Shown here: positions 43,276 through 52,318 of the stretch, one piece after another
Numbering within the stretch: position 1 is the stretch's first letter
How the letters are laid out: the number at the start of each line of letters is the position of its first letter
Assembly: GCF_017912555.1 (NCBI RefSeq)
Contig: NZ_JAERSD010000013.1
Coordinates: 1 to 64,000 of the forward strand
Direction of reading: 5' to 3'
DNA from: Bacillus sp. REN3
GTDB taxonomy: Bacteria; Bacillota; Bacilli; Bacillales; Cytobacillaceae
DNA length: 64,000 nt
The notes under the pieces: model-generated
Database searches by the model: none
What the model was told of the DNA's origin: nothing
Seen by the model: only the letters and a program-made list of their open reading frames with translations
Made by a program: the position numbers and the translations under genes

Positions 43276-43310
43276 AGAGGTGCAAAAGTTATACTTTTGG
43301 GACAGCCTCT
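43276..43310. repeat. Second GAGGCTGTCCCAAAAG-type hairpin
   Basis: AGAGG, AAAAG, CTTTT and CCTCT form an interrupted stem. Its right arm CTTTTGGGACAGCCTCT is identical to that of the hairpin at 42955-43001, so the two bracket the relic and repeat between them. Confidence 0.6.
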
Positions 43311-43360
43311 ATTGTTTTTTGAGAATTCTGTTTATTGCGTAAAAAATGCATCATTTTTGA

Positions 43361-43388
43361 AGGGATTTATACTATTCTTGTAGAAATT
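43361..43388 (+). promoter_or_regulatory. Possible SigH-type promoter of the histidine kinase
   Basis: AGGGATTT and, 11 bases later, GTAGAAATT resemble the SigH consensus RnAGGwWW-N11-12-RnnGAATww with one mismatch. SigH control would fit a sporulation-type sensor kinase. Confidence 0.3.
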
Positions 43389-43424
43389 ACAAGTAATATG
43401 GTAAATATACAAGGAGGCTTTCAG

Positions 43425-44573
43425 GTGAATAGTGCTCACTACGCAGATGAGATTAAAACTCTGAAAGACAGAATCGCCAGCCTGGAACAGGAAAATACCT
43501 CTCTTAAAAAATTCTTTTTTAAAACGGAGAAATTTTCTCCTCCTCCCCGGAATTTTTCTAAAGAAAATGAAAGCCTAAATAGCCGTTTCGCAGAGTGCGA
43601 GGGATTAATCAGAAAGCTGTTCATTGAGTCATCGGATGGAATCATTCTCTGGGAGCCAACCGGCAAAATCGCCGCTGCCAATGACGCAGCCTGCGGCATA
43701 TTTGGTTTGTCGAGGAAAGAACTGCTGCAGCATAAGATTCCCGAGTTTTCTTTGATCAAGGATGGCGGGCAAAAAGGGAGGCTTTCCCTGCAGATTCATA
43801 TGGGAGAAAAAAAGCATTTTGAATACAAAACACACCGGGACATGATGAGCGGGTATCGTTTAACCCTTTTTCGGGATATAACCGAAAAAGTGGAAATGGA
43901 AGATCGATTGGGAAAATCCGATACCTTGAATATGATCGGGGAGCTTGCAGCCGGGATTGCCCATGAAATAAGAAATCCAATGACTGCGCTGAAAGGTTTC
44001 ATCCAGCTTCTTGAAAGCAGTACAGAAGGCGAGTATTCGCTTTATTTTCAGGTGATTACCTCTGAACTCCAGCGGATTGATTCCATCATAAATGAATTCC
44101 TGATCCTTTCGAAACCCCAGGCGATTAAATATGTCTATACAGATTTAGTGAAAATTATGAAGGAAACAGTCGATCTCCTGACGGCACAGGCTGTGCTGGA
44201 CGATGTCCAATTCAGGACACATTATGACGATGCCTTGCCCGAATTGCTATGTGAACCAAACCAATTGAAAAAAGTATTCATAAATATCATAAAAAACGCA
44301 ATTGAAGTTATGCCAAATGGAGGATACATTACCATATCGATCAGCCAGGCTGCGGGTGAAAGAATACATATATCCATCAAGGATGAGGGAGAAGGAATTC
44401 CGGAGGACAAGCTGGCTAAGCTAGGGGAACCATTTTTCACAACAAAAGAAAAAGGTACGGGCCTTGGATTGATGGTGAGTTACAAAATCATCAAGGAACA
44501 TGGAGGTACGATAGAAGTAGAAAGTGAGGTGGGCCATGGGACAGTCTTTCATATATATCTGCCAATCAAATGA
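43425..44573 (+). CDS. Soluble PAS-domain sensor histidine kinase (Kin type)
   Basis: The 382-residue kinase has no membrane helix. The N-terminal coiled coil (about 5-35) is followed by a PAS domain (about 63-155, IESSDGIILWEPTGKIAAANDAA), the HisKA dimerisation helix with phospho-acceptor His180 in GIAHEIRNPMTALKGF, and the ATPase with N-box NIIKNAIEVMPNGG, DEGEGIP and GTGLGLMVSYKII. The layout and sequence resemble KinA/KinE-type kinases feeding the Spo0A phosphorelay. No response regulator is adjacent, as expected for such orphan kinases. I chose the GTG at 43425, with AAGGAGG nine bases upstream. Confidence 0.9.
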   Translation: MNSAHYADEIKTLKDRIASLEQENTSLKKFFFKTEKFSPPPRNFSKENESLNSRFAECEGLIRKLFIESSDGIILWEPTGKIAAANDAACGIFGLSRKELLQHKIPEFSLIKDGGQKGRLSLQIHMGEKKHFEYKTHRDMMSGYRLTLFRDITEKVEMEDRLGKSDTLNMIGELAAGIAHEIRNPMTALKGFIQLLESSTEGEYSLYFQVITSELQRIDSIINEFLILSKPQAIKYVYTDLVKIMKETVDLLTAQAVLDDVQFRTHYDDALPELLCEPNQLKKVFINIIKNAIEVMPNGGYITISISQAAGERIHISIKDEGEGIPEDKLAKLGEPFFTTKEKGTGLGLMVSYKIIKEHGGTIEVESEVGHGTVFHIYLPIK

Positions 44574-44782
44574 TTGGGAAGATTGTGCAGTCTGATCATC
44601 AAAGCAAAGGATTGGACTGTTTTCTTTTATTCAATGAGAATACTGGCAGGTGTAACAAGATCCGTTGCGCACTCCAATTTAGGGGATGTAGCATAAGGGA
44701 ATGAAAGTCTGTTTAGTCTTTAATCCGCCATCCCGTATTTTCTTTTCAATCTCCCTTTTAATATTGTAGGATTTGATTTATA

Positions 44783-44814
44783 TTAGATGTATATCTAATT
44801 AGATGTATACTTAA
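44783..44814. promoter_or_regulatory. Tandem palindromic operators of the ArsR-type gene
   Basis: TTAGATGTATATCTAA (44783-44798) is a palindrome with 6-bp arms. It is followed without a gap by TTAGATGTATACTTAA (44799-44814), matching it at 13 of 16 positions. The pair ends 16 bases before the start codon, so bound protein would shut off the gene itself. Autoregulation is inferred. Confidence 0.6.
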
Positions 44815-44830
44815 AGAGGGAGCTGATTGA

Positions 44831-45412
44831 GTGCAGCTGGACAGAATTGTTGCCTTTCATAAGACGATGGGTGATCCTACAAGAATCAGAATTGTGGCTT
44901 TGCTGTCCGGCGGCCCCCTGCATGGTCAGGCGATTGCCGGAAAACTTGGACTGACTCCGCCTACAATTACCCATCATATCAAGAAATTGCGGGAGATCAA
45001 TGTCATTTATGAGAGGAGGGACAAAAATACCATCTATTTTCATTTGAATGAATCTGTCATCAGGCAGCAGGCAAAGACGCTAGGGAGGCTGATTGAAGAG
45101 AAGGAGGATGTGGAAGAGTTGATTGGGCAGAATCTCGAAAGGCAAAAAGTGATCAGGAATTTCTTTACAAAAGATGGGAAATTACAAAATATCCCCGCCC
45201 AGAGGAAGAAAAAACTGATTGTCCTTGAATACATGGTCCGAGGGTTAAAAGCTGGGAAAAAGTACCCTGAAAAAGAACTGAATGGATATATCAAGCAATT
45301 CCATGAAGACTTTGCAACCATCAGGAGAGAATTCATCATCAACCATTACATGTATAGAGAAAATGGCATATATGAATTGAATCCTCCGGAAATGTGGGCC
45401 AAACCAGAATAG
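44831..45412 (+). CDS. ArsR-family regulator with DUF2087
   Basis: The 193-residue protein has an ArsR-type winged helix at about 1-75 (HKTMGDPTRIRIVALLSGGPLHGQAIAGKLGLTPPTITHHIKKL) and a DUF2087 domain at about 100-180 (FFTKDGKLQNIPAQRKKKLIVLEYM). It lacks the ArsR metal box ELCVCDL, so the signal is probably not a metal. It starts at GTG behind AGAGGGAG. Two tandem palindromes lie right in front and are its likely own operators. No efflux or resistance gene follows, so the target genes are unknown. Confidence 0.85.
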   Translation: MQLDRIVAFHKTMGDPTRIRIVALLSGGPLHGQAIAGKLGLTPPTITHHIKKLREINVIYERRDKNTIYFHLNESVIRQQAKTLGRLIEEKEDVEELIGQNLERQKVIRNFFTKDGKLQNIPAQRKKKLIVLEYMVRGLKAGKKYPEKELNGYIKQFHEDFATIRREFIINHYMYRENGIYELNPPEMWAKPE

Positions 45413-45457
45413 GAAGCATGAATGACTGCTTCCTATTCCATTTCAAGATATTCTTCT

Positions 45458-46243
45458 TCAGGTGTACTTCTCCGGCCTGCGGTCGGCAAAAATCGGGATG
45501 CGGCTCCTCGTTTCCTGCACTTGGTCGAGATCGATTTCGGCAACAAGAATTTCCTCGCCAACTCCTGCCTCGGCAATGATTTCTCCCCAGGGTCCAATGA
45601 TCATTGAGTGACCGGCAAACTGATTGTCCGGGTCCGATCCAGAACGGTTACAGGCAATGATAAAGCATTGGTTTTCTATTGCCCGGGCAATTAATAGGGT
45701 ACGCCAATGCTCGAGCCGCTGGATCGGCCATTCTGCAACGACGAATATGGCAGAAGCTTCCTCAAGAGCGTGGGTGCGAACCCACTCGGGAAAGCGGATA
45801 TCATAACAAATCAAGCCGGCAAATTTGCTGCTGTCCAAGGAGAATAAGCCCTTTTCTTTACCGGCCGCTAAATATATATGTTCATCCATCAGCTGGAATA
45901 AGTGAAGCTTGCTATATTTCCCAACCTGTTCTCCGTTCTTGTCATAAATGAGCATCGTATTTTCAATCCCATTGTCCGTCTTGTTAGCGACCGAACCTCC
46001 GACAACATGGGCGTTGTGCTTCAAGGCAGCATTCTTGATAAAGGCTGAGGCTTCCATTGCCCCCACATCTGCTTTTTCCTCAAGGTTCTTAAGATCATAC
46101 CCTGTAGTCCAAAGTTCAGGAAGTACGAAGATATCGGGGTTTTCATTACTTGCCTTTTCCATCAATTTCCCCGCTTTTCCGTAATTTTTTTTAGCATCGC
46201 CGAAAGCGATATCCATTTGCAGACATGCAATTTTGTACTTCAT
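45458..46243 (-). CDS. mtnU: Omega-amidase MtnU of methionine salvage
   Basis: The 261-residue carbon-nitrogen hydrolase has the nitrilase triad Glu45, Lys114 and Cys148 (numbered from two residues upstream) in LPELWTTGYD, YSKLHLF and GLICYDIRFPEW. MtnU hydrolyses the 2-oxoglutaramate formed when MtnE transaminates from glutamine, making salvage irreversible. It lies divergently to mtnE, as with ykrU/ykrV in B. subtilis. I start at the second Met (46243), which has GAGGGGG six bases upstream; the first Met (46249) sits directly on that site. Confidence 0.88.
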   Translation of the reverse strand: MKYKIACLQMDIAFGDAKKNYGKAGKLMEKASNENPDIFVLPELWTTGYDLKNLEEKADVGAMEASAFIKNAALKHNAHVVGGSVANKTDNGIENTMLIYDKNGEQVGKYSKLHLFQLMDEHIYLAAGKEKGLFSLDSSKFAGLICYDIRFPEWVRTHALEEASAIFVVAEWPIQRLEHWRTLLIARAIENQCFIIACNRSGSDPDNQFAGHSMIIGPWGEIIAEAGVGEEILVAEIDLDQVQETRSRIPIFADRRPEKYT

Positions 46244-46371
46244 ATTCATCCCCCTCGATTTGATATCTGAAAATTTGCTCTTTACAAGTCCTTCTTTACG
46301 TTATATCTTTTTCACAAGAATTTCAAATTAAAGTTTTCAAGATTCTTATTACTCTTAAGCAGGTGAAAAAA

Positions 46372-47550
46372 ATGGATTTTCAGCAATCAGAATTATTAAA
46401 GAATTTACCGAAGCAATTTTTTGCGGCTCTCGTGCAAAAAGTAGAGGGATATTCAAAGCAGGGTGCCGATATCATCAACCTCGGACAGGGCAACCCTGAT
46501 CAGCCGACGCCGTGCCATATAGTCGATAAACTGAAGAAAGCTGCGGATAATCCTAAAACCCATAGATATGCCCCATTCCGGGGGCTCAGTTCATTACGGG
46601 ACGCCGTGGCACAATTTTATGAACGGGAGTATGGAGTAGGAATCGATCCGGATGAAGAAGTGGCGATTCTTTTTGGCGGCAAAGCAGGACTTGTTGAAAT
46701 TCCCCAATGCCTGTTAAACCCAGGAGATACGGTACTTGTTCCCGATCCAGGTTACCCGGATTACTTGTCAGGTGTCAAGCTGGCAAGGGCTGAAATGGTT
46801 CAGATGCCGTTATATGAAAAAAATGGCTTCCTTCCTGACTATACAGAATTGACAGCTGAGCAGTTATCAGCTGCGAAGTTGATGTTCCTGAATTATCCAA
46901 ACAACCCGACAGGCGCTGTAGCCGGGAAAGAGTTCTTTGATGAGACAGTCAAGCTGGCGAGGAAAAATGGAATATGTGTGGTCCACGACTTTGCATATGG
47001 GGCAATCGGGTTTGACGGTAAGCGCCCATATAGCTTCCTCCAGACAGAAGGAGCAAAGGAAGTTGGCATCGAGATTTATACTCTTTCGAAGATTTATAAC
47101 ATGGCTGGCTGGCGGGTGGGCTTTGCGCTAGGTAATAAAAGCGTGATATCAGCCATCAATCAGCTTCAGGATCACATGTATGTAAGTCTGTTTGGTGCCG
47201 TTCAGGAGGCTGCGGCTGAGGCGCTCCTCGGGCCTCAAGATTGCGTCGTGCAATTGAATGCTTTATATGAAACAAGGCGTAACACATTCATAAAAGGACT
47301 AAGGAACATTGGCTGGGACGCCGATGCGCCAAAAGGGTCGTTTTTTGCATGGCTCAAGGTGCCTGGAACTTTCACCTCTTTGGAATTTGCAGACTACCTC
47401 CTCGAAGAAGCACATATTGCCGTCGCGCCTGGGATAGGGTTTGGCGACCATGGAGAAGGATATATAAGGGTTGGTTTGCTGACTTCTGAAGGAAGACTGC
47501 GTGAAGCCGTCAATCGGATTGAGAGGCTTGGAATATTTAAAAAGAGATGA
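46372..47550 (+). CDS. mtnE: Methionine-salvage aminotransferase MtnE
   Basis: The 392-residue class-I PLP aminotransferase closely follows B. subtilis MtnE (YkrV): FQQSELLKNLPKQFFAALVQ, INLGQGNPDQPTP, LNYPNNPTGAVA and the PLP lysine in YTLSKIYNMAGWRVGFA. It converts 4-methylthio-2-oxobutyrate to methionine with glutamine as donor. The ATG at 46372 follows AGCAGGTGAAAAAA. It is divergent from mtnU. The other mtn genes are not in the window, and I see no S-box riboswitch in the 122-base intergenic region. Confidence 0.92.
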   Translation: MDFQQSELLKNLPKQFFAALVQKVEGYSKQGADIINLGQGNPDQPTPCHIVDKLKKAADNPKTHRYAPFRGLSSLRDAVAQFYEREYGVGIDPDEEVAILFGGKAGLVEIPQCLLNPGDTVLVPDPGYPDYLSGVKLARAEMVQMPLYEKNGFLPDYTELTAEQLSAAKLMFLNYPNNPTGAVAGKEFFDETVKLARKNGICVVHDFAYGAIGFDGKRPYSFLQTEGAKEVGIEIYTLSKIYNMAGWRVGFALGNKSVISAINQLQDHMYVSLFGAVQEAAAEALLGPQDCVVQLNALYETRRNTFIKGLRNIGWDADAPKGSFFAWLKVPGTFTSLEFADYLLEEAHIAVAPGIGFGDHGEGYIRVGLLTSEGRLREAVNRIERLGIFKKR

Positions 47551-47800
47551 TGGCAACCATTCTTGTGCAAGCATACTTTTGATCAACCGAGGCAGTCGCA
47601 CATTTCTTTGTTTACCAGTTAAAGGCATTCTGATTATCTGCAAGCAGGCTGAACTTTGTCGAAGAAAAACATTTTTTCGGTGATTCCTGTCTTGTTTTGC
47701 GATTCTATTTACATCTGTAGCATCATTTGCAATAATTCTTCAAGTGGTCTTCTATTTTTATGGAAAGAGCTTGAATGGAGTCTTTTAGGAGGAAAAGAAA

Positions 47801-48046
47801 TTGTATCAATCGCAAGCTGGTTTATTGAAAGAAATAGATGAGATAAGAAAAAAGATGATTTCTGCCGCAAGGGAAACTGGATATACAAGTGAGGAGACTG
47901 TCCGGTATAGCCAGGAGCTTGATCAATTGATTCTTGATTACCAAACATTACGCATGGTTCCGAGTTTACAAAGGGAGAAGGGGAAGCATCTGATTAATCA
48001 GCTGGGCTTGATTGAAAAGAAGAAAAAAATCTGGTTGTCTGCCTGA
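47801..48046 (+). CDS. Spo0E-like aspartyl-phosphate phosphatase
   Basis: The 81-residue protein carries the Spo0E signature SQELDQLILDYQ in the second of two predicted helices. Spo0E proteins remove phosphate from Spo0A~P and so hold back sporulation. It starts at TTG, seven bases behind AGGAGG. The hydrophilic C-terminus (LIEKKKKIWLSA) is longer than in the shortest family members. It is a single gene with no visible terminator. Confidence 0.82.
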   Translation: MYQSQAGLLKEIDEIRKKMISAARETGYTSEETVRYSQELDQLILDYQTLRMVPSLQREKGKHLINQLGLIEKKKKIWLSA

Positions 48047-48095
48047 TCCCGCATTTTTTTTCAAGGTTATGTTAAGACAGTGTTGTTATTGCATG

Positions 48096-48117
48096 TCTGT
48101 TGATTGGAGCGGAAGGC
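48096..48117. repeat. Fragment of a Bacillaceae interspersed repeat
   Basis: GTTGATTGGAGCGGAAGGC is the usual opening of another non-coding repeat common in Bacillus-type genomes; the rest of the element is diverged here. Confidence 0.25.
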
Positions 48118-48374
48118 ATACGATTCGAGCTGAAGCGGCGGAATAGGCAGCCCTTGAAGAATCAGCAGAAGTATGTAGTGGAAATCAGCTATTCTATGAA
48201 GGACAGCAAATTCCGAAAACAAAGTTGACAGATAAAGCCACTGCCAAAACAAGGTGGTGGCTAACACTCACTCTTGAGTAATCCACATTTATATGCCGAT
48301 TTCCCAATACCATTGATTGCTTTAATCAATGTTTTCATATTAATTTAACAATTTGCTCAAATTTTCACTTATAA

Positions 48375-48416
48375 TGTGACATTTGTCATAGTTTTTATTT
48401 GCTCTTTTTTTATATT
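48375..48416 (+). promoter_or_regulatory. Fnr-like site and possible promoter of fixABCX
   Basis: TGTGACATTTGTCATA (48375-48390) matches TGTGA-N6-TCACA at 9 of 10 positions. TATATT at 48411-48416 would give a start about 40.5-41.5 bases from the site centre. The resulting leader would be about 270 bases, which is long. Confidence 0.38.
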
Positions 48417-48656
48417 TTTAACATAGATAGGTTTTTATTCTAGTAGCCTTATAGGGCTTTTCCTTCACCCCATGATATCACCACCAGACGAAAACATATT
48501 GCATTTTCAGTTTCAATTCACCATCACAGTTTCCGATTTTCGAAACCGCTAGTTGAATCGGCACCCACAACACGATTTTCACTTTTTCAAATGTTGGTAC
48601 TATGCTTGTGATGCGATTCATATATCGTACTACATAGCATTTTAATTTCAACCAAA

Positions 48657-48670
48657 AGAAAACGTTTTCA
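48657..48670. promoter_or_regulatory. Candidate cre site before fixA
   Basis: AGAAAACGTTTTCA contains the 12-base palindrome GAAAACGTTTTC and differs from the cre consensus at one position. It lies 24 bases before fixA, a roadblock position for CcpA. Confidence 0.55.
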
Positions 48671-48693
48671 TCACAAGGAGGGGAAAAGAGAAT

Positions 48694-49518
48694 ATGCATA
48701 TTGTCGTTTGTGTCAAGCAAGTGCCCGATACGAAAATCATCAAAATCAATCCAAAGACCAATACCCTGGACCGGCGAAGTGCCCCGGCCATCCTGAATCC
48801 ATACGACGCTCACGCTGTCCAGGAAGCCGTAAAGATCCGGAACAAGACTGGCGGAACGATTTCAGTTCTGTCAATGGGTCCCCCGCAAGCAGTGGCGGTC
48901 ATTAAAAAAAGTGTTGAGATTGGAGCAGACAAGGGCTACTTGATTTCTGACAGAGCATTTGCCGGGGCGGATACACTCGCCACAAGCTACGCTCTATCCA
49001 AAGCGCTTGAAAAAATATCGAAGGAAACTCCGGTTGACCTGGTCATTTGCGGGAAGCATGCTATTGATGGCGATACCGGTCAAGTAGGGCCCGGTATTGC
49101 AAGACGCCTGGACATCCCGCCGGTTACAAATGTCATTGAAGTTTCAGAGGTTGATATAAAAGAAAAGAATATCCAGATCAAGCGCAAGCAAATAAATGGC
49201 TATGAAGTCATCCAGTCCGAGCTGCCATGCTTGCTGACTGTGGAAAAAGAGATCAATGACATTGAATACGCGCCGCTGCCGAACATGATCAAGGCTGCGA
49301 GGTATGAACCAGTCATCTGGTCAGTGAATGATTTGGATGATGTCGACAAAGCCCAGCTTGGCCTGAAAGGCTCTCCGACAATCGTAGGCAAGATGTTCAG
49401 CCCGCCAAAGCTTGAAGGCGGCAAGAGATTGGAAGGAGACGTTGAATCCCAGGTAGAACAGCTGATGGAAGTATTGATGGAAAGAAAAGATTTATTGGTC
49501 AAATCGGCAAATTCTTGA
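48694..49518 (+). CDS. fixA: Electron-transfer flavoprotein beta subunit, FixA
   Basis: The 274-residue protein is a FixA/EtfB: MHIVVCVKQVPDTK start, LNPYDAHAVQEAVKI, GKHAIDGDTGQVGPGIARRL and the recognition loop region near 190-200. With FixB it binds FAD and an AMP or second FAD. As part of FixABCX it can split electrons from NADH, sending one to quinone and one to ferredoxin. The presence of fixC and fixX directly downstream tells it apart from the beta-oxidation EtfB. The ATG follows AAGGAGGGG. Confidence 0.92.
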   Translation: MHIVVCVKQVPDTKIIKINPKTNTLDRRSAPAILNPYDAHAVQEAVKIRNKTGGTISVLSMGPPQAVAVIKKSVEIGADKGYLISDRAFAGADTLATSYALSKALEKISKETPVDLVICGKHAIDGDTGQVGPGIARRLDIPPVTNVIEVSEVDIKEKNIQIKRKQINGYEVIQSELPCLLTVEKEINDIEYAPLPNMIKAARYEPVIWSVNDLDDVDKAQLGLKGSPTIVGKMFSPPKLEGGKRLEGDVESQVEQLMEVLMERKDLLVKSANS

Positions 49519-49545
49519 TTCCATGTATAAAGGGGGAAAAGCAGG

Positions 49546-50571
49546 ATGGAAGAAAACCAGGGTGTCTGGGTGTTCATAGAAGTGAATGAAGGAAAGATCG
49601 AAGGTGTTTCTTTGGAGTTGCTTGGTGCTGGCAGGAAGCTGGCAGACAAACTTGGCGTTCCGCTTGCAGGTGTCATGCTTGGAGAAGGCGTGCTTCCAAT
49701 CGCTAACGATGTCATTTTTTCCGGGGCCGATCAAGTATACGTGATTGACCATCCAGTTCTGAAACATTATCGGACTGAATCTTTCATGAAAGGCGTCTGT
49801 GAGCTTGCAGAAAAATACAAACCAGAAATTTTCCTTTACGGTGCGACACCAAATGGGAAGGACCTGGCAAGTGCTGTAGCAACTGATTTAAGTACAGGAT
49901 TGACTGCCGATACCACAATGCTTGATGTCGATGTGGAGAAACGGCTGCTCGAAGCGAGCAGGCCAGCTTTTGGCGGAAATATCATGGCAACGATCCTCTG
50001 TAAGAAACACAGGCCACAGATGGCGACAGTCCGGCCGAAAGTCATGAAAGCAATGGAACCCGACCCAGCAAGGAAGGGCGTCATTATCGAAGAAGAACTG
50101 GATCTTCGTGAAGAGGATATGCGAACAAAGGTGCTTAAAATTGTGAAGGATGTAACAAAAAAAGCAAGCCTGGCAGAGGCGCACGTTATTGTGGCCGGTG
50201 GGAAAGGGCTTGGCGACCTCCAAGGGTTTCAGCTTATCCATGATTTGGCTGAAGTCATCGGTGCAAGCGTTGGAGGGACAAGGGATGTTGTTGAAGCAGG
50301 CTGGCTGCCGCACGAGATGCAAATTGGGCAGACTGGGGAAACGGTCACGCCAAAAATCTACTTTGCCATTGGCATTTCCGGGGCAATCCAGCATGTTGAA
50401 GGGATGAAAAATTCGGAGCTCATCATCGCCATCAATAAAGATCCGGAGGCGCCAATCTTCGATGTAGCAACATATGGCATTGTAGGTGATGCGCTTGAAA
50501 TTGTTCCTAAGCTGATCCAGCAATTCAAAGAGCTCAGCAAAGAGAAGGGCGGGGAAATGAGCTATGTCTGA
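49546..50571 (+). CDS. fixB: Electron-transfer flavoprotein alpha subunit, FixB
   Basis: The 341-residue protein is a FixB/EtfA. Its C-terminal FAD-binding domain (about 215-335) has [35 protein letters not shown] and [34 protein letters not shown]. It pairs with FixA to form the flavoprotein that carries electrons to FixC. It starts 27 bases after fixA behind AAAGGGGG and overlaps fixC by eight bases, which points to translational coupling. Confidence 0.92.
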   Translation: MEENQGVWVFIEVNEGKIEGVSLELLGAGRKLADKLGVPLAGVMLGEGVLPIANDVIFSGADQVYVIDHPVLKHYRTESFMKGVCELAEKYKPEIFLYGATPNGKDLASAVATDLSTGLTADTTMLDVDVEKRLLEASRPAFGGNIMATILCKKHRPQMATVRPKVMKAMEPDPARKGVIIEEELDLREEDMRTKVLKIVKDVTKKASLAEAHVIVAGGKGLGDLQGFQLIHDLAEVIGASVGGTRDVVEAGWLPHEMQIGQTGETVTPKIYFAIGISGAIQHVEGMKNSELIIAINKDPEAPIFDVATYGIVGDALEIVPKLIQQFKELSKEKGGEMSYV

Positions 50572-51859
50572 AAAATTTGATGTCATCGTGGTCGGAGCCG
50601 GGCCTGCTGGAACTGCATGCGCCTATACAAGTGCAAAAAATGGATTGAAGGTTTTATTGATCGAGCGCGGAGAGTATCCGGGCAGCAAAAACGTCATGGG
50701 TGGTGTCCTCTACCGCAAGCAGATGGAAGAGCTGGTGCCTGAGTTCTGGAAAGAGGCCCCGCTTGAGCGGCCGGTTATCGAACAGCGCTTCTGGATGATG
50801 GATAAAGAATCGGTTGTCCAATTTGGCTATAAAGGCCTTGAGTGGGCAGTGGAGCCTTATAATAACTTTACCGTCCTCCGTGCCCAGTTCGACCAGTGGT
50901 TCGCACAGAAAGCTGTGGAAGCAGGCGCCCTGCTGATCAATGAAACCGTTGTGACTGAGTGTATCGTCGAGAATGGCAAGGTGATTGGCGTTCGTACCGA
51001 TCGTCCGGACGGAGAGGTTTTCGCGGATGTTGTCGTCCTTGCTGATGGAGTGAACTCCTTATTGTCTAAGCAACTTGGTTTCCATAAAGAGTTCCGTCCG
51101 GATGAAGTAGCATTGACAGTGATGGAGGTCATCAACCTTCCAAAAGAAAAAATCAACGATCGATTCAATCTTGAAGGGAACAACGGAGCGACGATCGAAA
51201 TTTTTGGAGACTCCACACAGGGAAACCTTGGAACCGCCTTCCTCTATACGAACAAAGAAAGCTTGAACATCGGAGTCGGTACAACGTTATCGAGCATGAT
51301 CAAAGCAAAGCTAAAGCCATACGAGCTGCTTGATTATTTGAAGAAGCATCCGATGGTGCGCCCATATCTTGAAGGAGGGGAGTCTGCTGAGTATTTAGCC
51401 CATCTGATTCCTGAAGGAGGCTACCATTCCGTACCTCGTGTAGCTGGAAACGGCGTACTGGTCATCGGTGATGCTGCCCAGCTGGTCAATGCTATCCATC
51501 GCGAGGGCTCCAATATGGCGATGGCATCCGGAAAAATGGCAGCGGAAGCAATCGTCGAGGCGAAAAAAGAGGGAAACTACAGCGAAGCAAGCCTGAATCG
51601 ATATAAGGAAGCATTGTATGGCAGCTTCATCATCAAAGACCTTGAGAAATATAAGGACGCCGCCCATACCTTTGAAACTTATCCGCAATACTTCAAAGAA
51701 TATGTTCCGATGATGAACCAGGCAATGAGCAAGTTCTTTACGGTCGATGGTACGCCTAAACGCGAGAAGCAAAAGGAAATCATGAAGAGTGTGACGGCAG
51801 AGAGAGGAACGTTCAAGGTTATGCAGGATATCTATCGTGCCTGGAAGGCGGTGAAATAA
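50564..51859 (+). CDS. fixC: ETF-quinone oxidoreductase-like flavoprotein FixC
   Basis: The 431-residue protein has an N-terminal FAD Rossmann motif VIVVGAGPAGTACAYTSAKNG and ends without the Fe-S domain found in mitochondrial ETF-QO; that function is supplied by FixX. GDAAQLVNAIHREGSNMAMASG is the conserved FAD-ribityl segment. It passes electrons from FixAB to membrane quinone. The N-terminus overlaps fixB by eight bases and the stop overlaps the fixX start by one base. Confidence 0.92.
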   Translation: MSEKFDVIVVGAGPAGTACAYTSAKNGLKVLLIERGEYPGSKNVMGGVLYRKQMEELVPEFWKEAPLERPVIEQRFWMMDKESVVQFGYKGLEWAVEPYNNFTVLRAQFDQWFAQKAVEAGALLINETVVTECIVENGKVIGVRTDRPDGEVFADVVVLADGVNSLLSKQLGFHKEFRPDEVALTVMEVINLPKEKINDRFNLEGNNGATIEIFGDSTQGNLGTAFLYTNKESLNIGVGTTLSSMIKAKLKPYELLDYLKKHPMVRPYLEGGESAEYLAHLIPEGGYHSVPRVAGNGVLVIGDAAQLVNAIHREGSNMAMASGKMAAEAIVEAKKEGNYSEASLNRYKEALYGSFIIKDLEKYKDAAHTFETYPQYFKEYVPMMNQAMSKFFTVDGTPKREKQKEIMKSVTAERGTFKVMQDIYRAWKAVK

Positions 51860-52143
51860 TGTCAACGACAAACATAGAGGAAAAGCAATTTCTGTTAAGG
51901 TTTAGGTGTGACACAAAATCCCATCTCACAGTATTGGACCATGACGTCTGCATGACCCAATGCCCTGATAAGCTCTGTACGGTATTCTGCCCTGCGGAAG
52001 TATATAAATGGGAAGGGACACGGATGCAGGTGGGCTACGAGGGATGCCACGAATGTGGAAGCTGCCGGATCGGCTGTCCATACCAGAACATCAAGTGGGA
52101 ATATCCTAAAGGAGGTCACGGAATCGTTTTCCGGCTTGCTTAA
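51859..52143 (+). CDS. fixX: Ferredoxin-like protein FixX
   Basis: The 94-residue protein belongs to the FixX ferredoxin-like family. Eight cysteines lie in HDVCMTQCPDKLCTVFCP and GCHECGSCRIGCP, the latter a complete CxxCxxCxxxCP [4Fe-4S] motif; the former is degenerate, as is usual in FixX. It links FixC to the quinone or ferredoxin branch. It starts on the fixC stop codon (TAATG) and is followed by the operon terminator. Confidence 0.92.
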   Translation: MSTTNIEEKQFLLRFRCDTKSHLTVLDHDVCMTQCPDKLCTVFCPAEVYKWEGTRMQVGYEGCHECGSCRIGCPYQNIKWEYPKGGHGIVFRLA

Positions 52144-52178
52144 ATTATTTGAATAGGACTTGATGACACAGAAGATGA

Positions 52179-52212
52179 AGCTGGCGGGACAAAGAGAGTC
52201 CGCCAGCTTTCA
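52179..52212 (+). terminator. Terminator of fixABCX
   Basis: AGCTGGCGG and CCGCCAGCT form a perfect 9-bp stem with a 12-base loop, followed by a modest T-rich stretch. Confidence 0.75.
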
Positions 52213-52318
52213 TGCCTTTTTTGAAGGCAATTTTAACAACAATTTCACCATATGTAAGTTATTTCACAAAGAACTACAAAAAGAGAAAAGCTTAATCAAT
52301 GGGGGAGAAGAAGGGAGG

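Larger units (their letters stand above)
48047..48693. other. Long regulatory and intergenic region before fixABCX
   Basis: About 650 bases hold no supported gene. It contains a fragment of a GC-richer repeat at 48096, an Fnr-like site at 48375 with a possible -10 at 48411, and a cre-like palindrome at 48657 just before fixA. Confidence 0.5.

Noticed and set aside
46250-46371. SAM riboswitch between mtnU and mtnE
   Set aside because: I looked for the GAGAG/GGAGGGA-type S-box core and found none in this short interval.
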